A DNA stretch of 42,863 nucleotides from an uncultured Aurantimonas sp. (lineage in GTDB: Bacteria > Pseudomonadota > Alphaproteobacteria > Rhizobiales > Rhizobiaceae), in NCBI GenBank assembly GCA_947488615.1, contig CANKZU010000023.1, positions 1-42,863 on the forward strand. The letters are read 5' to 3'. The notes below the pieces were generated by a model, which made no database searches, was not told where the DNA came from, and saw only the letters and a program-made list of their open reading frames with translations. This document shows, one piece after another, positions 41,846-42,863 of this stretch. Numbering within the stretch: the stretch's first letter is position 1; each line of letters starts with the position of its first letter. The position numbers and the translations under genes are program-made.

Positions 41846-42550
41846 CTACCCGGCCTGTAATCTCTGTGCGAGCCTCTGCACCGTGGTAGCTGACCACTGC
41901 TTGCCGCGAGGAGAGAGGATACCCTGTTCATTCAGCACAGCCGCTATTGCTCGTGCAGAAGTCGTGCCGCTCGCTCTGATCCTATCGAGCGTCTTCCGTA
42001 GCCGCTCTGCTTTTGCGTCCGCCTTCGTAACGATTGCCTGCACAGCCTCAGCGTTGCCGTGTCCTAGAAGGTGTGCCGCCCCCTTTGGATTGCCAAGCTT
42101 TTGCCCTCGGGCTTTCGCAGCCTGTAGGGCAGACCTGGTACGCTCACCGATCATTTCGCGCTCGTGCTCCGCTACAGCAGCAAGGATATGCACTGTAAGC
42201 TTGTTCGCATCAGGCATGTCGGCGGCCACGAAGTCTACGCCTGCATCCTTCAATCCCGATAGGAAATGCACGTTCCTCGACAATCGGTCCAACTTGGCGA
42301 TCACTAGCCGAGCACCGGCATTTACCGCGTGTTCGATGGCTTCCCGCAGCTTCGGACGATCCGCCCGCTTCCCGCTCTCGATTTCGCAGTACTCCGCCAA
42401 GATCACAGCCCCCGGACCCGCCCGGCTCACATACCGGGCTACAGCCTCTCGCTGTGCCTCAATACCTAGTCCGCTGTCACCCTGACGGACGGTCGATACC
42501 CGGAGATACGTGACGTATCGGCTTCTGGGCTCAGGCTGCGTATGGGACAT
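41846..42550 (-). CDS. Serine recombinase (resolvase/invertase family)
   Basis: A 234-aa protein. The N-terminal catalytic domain (1-140) has the nucleophile S19 in TYLRVSTVRQGDSGLGIEAQ, and the conserved Arg cluster in ARLVIAKLDRLSRN and EREMIGERTRSALQAAKARG. The C-terminal part includes an HTH-like segment (TTSARAIAAVLNEQGILSPR, GKQWSATTVQRLAQRL). It is the size of small resolvase/invertase proteins rather than large serine integrases. GAAAGG before the ATG at 42550 supports the start. A long inverted repeat about 170 bases upstream may be its site. It is the second recombinase of the island. Confidence 0.92.
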   Translation of the reverse strand: MSHTQPEPRSRYVTYLRVSTVRQGDSGLGIEAQREAVARYVSRAGPGAVILAEYCEIESGKRADRPKLREAIEHAVNAGARLVIAKLDRLSRNVHFLSGLKDAGVDFVAADMPDANKLTVHILAAVAEHEREMIGERTRSALQAAKARGQKLGNPKGAAHLLGHGNAEAVQAIVTKADAKAERLRKTLDRIRASGTTSARAIAAVLNEQGILSPRGKQWSATTVQRLAQRLQAG

Positions 42551-42718
42551 GAATAGCGCCTTTCGTTCGGGTGTATCAAAACCCCTAACGACCGTTTGGC
42601 AATTTGTAAATGTAAAAAGCGGTGCCGGATCATGCGGCGTCCAAGATTCATTCCAGCCGGGATTGGTCCAGTCAGGCATCCTATACCGGAGAATTGTACA
42701 GATACCGATGTAGCTGAT

Positions 42719-42761
42719 TGCATACCATTTTCCGACGACGTGCGTTCGTTATATGGTAGCA
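42719..42761. promoter_or_regulatory. Inverted repeat, candidate recombination or operator site
   Basis: TGC-A-TACCAT (left, 42719-42728) and ATGGTA-GCA (right, 42753-42761) are inverse complements apart from one extra base, with 24 bases between. The site lies about 170 bases upstream of the serine recombinase start, where res or operator sites of this family are usually found. By sequence alone it could equally be a promoter operator. Confidence 0.4.
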
Positions 42762-42786
42762 AATAGGTCAAGCCAAATTTCCTCTA

Positions 42787-42863
42787 GGTCGTGTCCCACG
42801 AGGTGGTGTAGCTGAGCGGTCATCGAGGGTTCCGCGGTAGGGTCGAGTTGCTGACCACAACCG
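42787..42863 (+). mobile_element. Possible left terminus of an IS256-like element (partial)
   Basis: The segment starts GGTCGTGTCCCACGAGGTGG and continues with a GGTCATCGAGGGTTCCGCGG and GTAGGGT pattern. This resembles the left end and leader of IS256-group elements as I remember them, in which a transposase gene would follow to the right. The window ends after 77 bases, so no transposase is visible and the call is tentative. Confidence 0.35.

Larger units (their letters stand above)
42551..42863. other. Region upstream of the serine recombinase and window edge
   Basis: No gene could be supported in this 313-base region. It contains a long inverted repeat (42719-42761) and, from 42787 to the window edge, a sequence that could be the end of an IS256-like element. 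Confidence 0.5.

Noticed and set aside
39118..42863. Second copy of the tRNA 3' end (attR)
   Set aside because: No segment matching TCCTACCGGGCCCACCA was found to the right; the island must extend beyond the window.

Overview
The window is chromosomal DNA from a GC-rich alphaproteobacterium, most likely of the order Hyphomicrobiales (Rhizobiales). The evidence is a trxB gene followed by an LsrB/VtlR-type LysR gene, a carB ... carA-yqeY ... dnaG-rpoD housekeeping order, a RIME-like rhizobial intergenic element, and very high third-position GC in most genes. Calls come from reading the sequence and from memory of families; no database search was run.

Left part (1-19216) is mostly core genome: metY (sulfur amino acids) and a cupin; a SOUL-domain protein with a small partner; a metallophosphatase; a membrane GGDEF-EAL protein; lsrB-trxB (redox); a TrkH-type K+ channel subunit that seems to start at an ATT codon; two glycosyltransferases converging with overlapping tails; greA; carB and carA. 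Between carB and carA sits a small divergent locus (XRE regulator plus a 45-aa ORF). yqeY closes this part.

Between yqeY and dnaG (19217-29614) is an accessory block. It holds a 1366-aa protein with a HigA-type antitoxin HTH at its N-terminus followed by a nuclease-like region and a long helical region (lower GC, own palindromic operator candidate); a SAM-domain/adenylate cyclase/AAA/repeat protein; lrgA-lrgB; a decayed second copy of the lrgB 3' end on the other side of the cyclase gene; and a toxin-antitoxin pair of a PIN toxin with a DUF7662-type antitoxin.

dnaG and rpoD follow, then a tightly packed DUF4160-DUF2442-hlyU run directly behind rpoD. After a RIME-like repeat comes a cassette of unknown function: an XRE regulator, two diverged full-length paralogues and a 78-aa protein, with a perfect 10-bp tandem repeat in the promoter region. 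A secreted Arg-rich small protein and a SIMPL-domain protein follow.

From 39041 a CAT-anticodon tRNA (features of tRNA-Ile2) marks the start of an integrated island: tyrosine integrase, an orphan membrane-anchored protein, a serine recombinase with a candidate recombination/operator inverted repeat, and at the right edge what may be the terminus of an IS256-like element. The island runs off the window; no second att copy is visible.

The best candidates for undescribed biology are the HigA-HTH giant protein (19404-23504), the paralogue cassette (35018-37436), the DUF7662/PIN pair and the carB-carA mini-locus.
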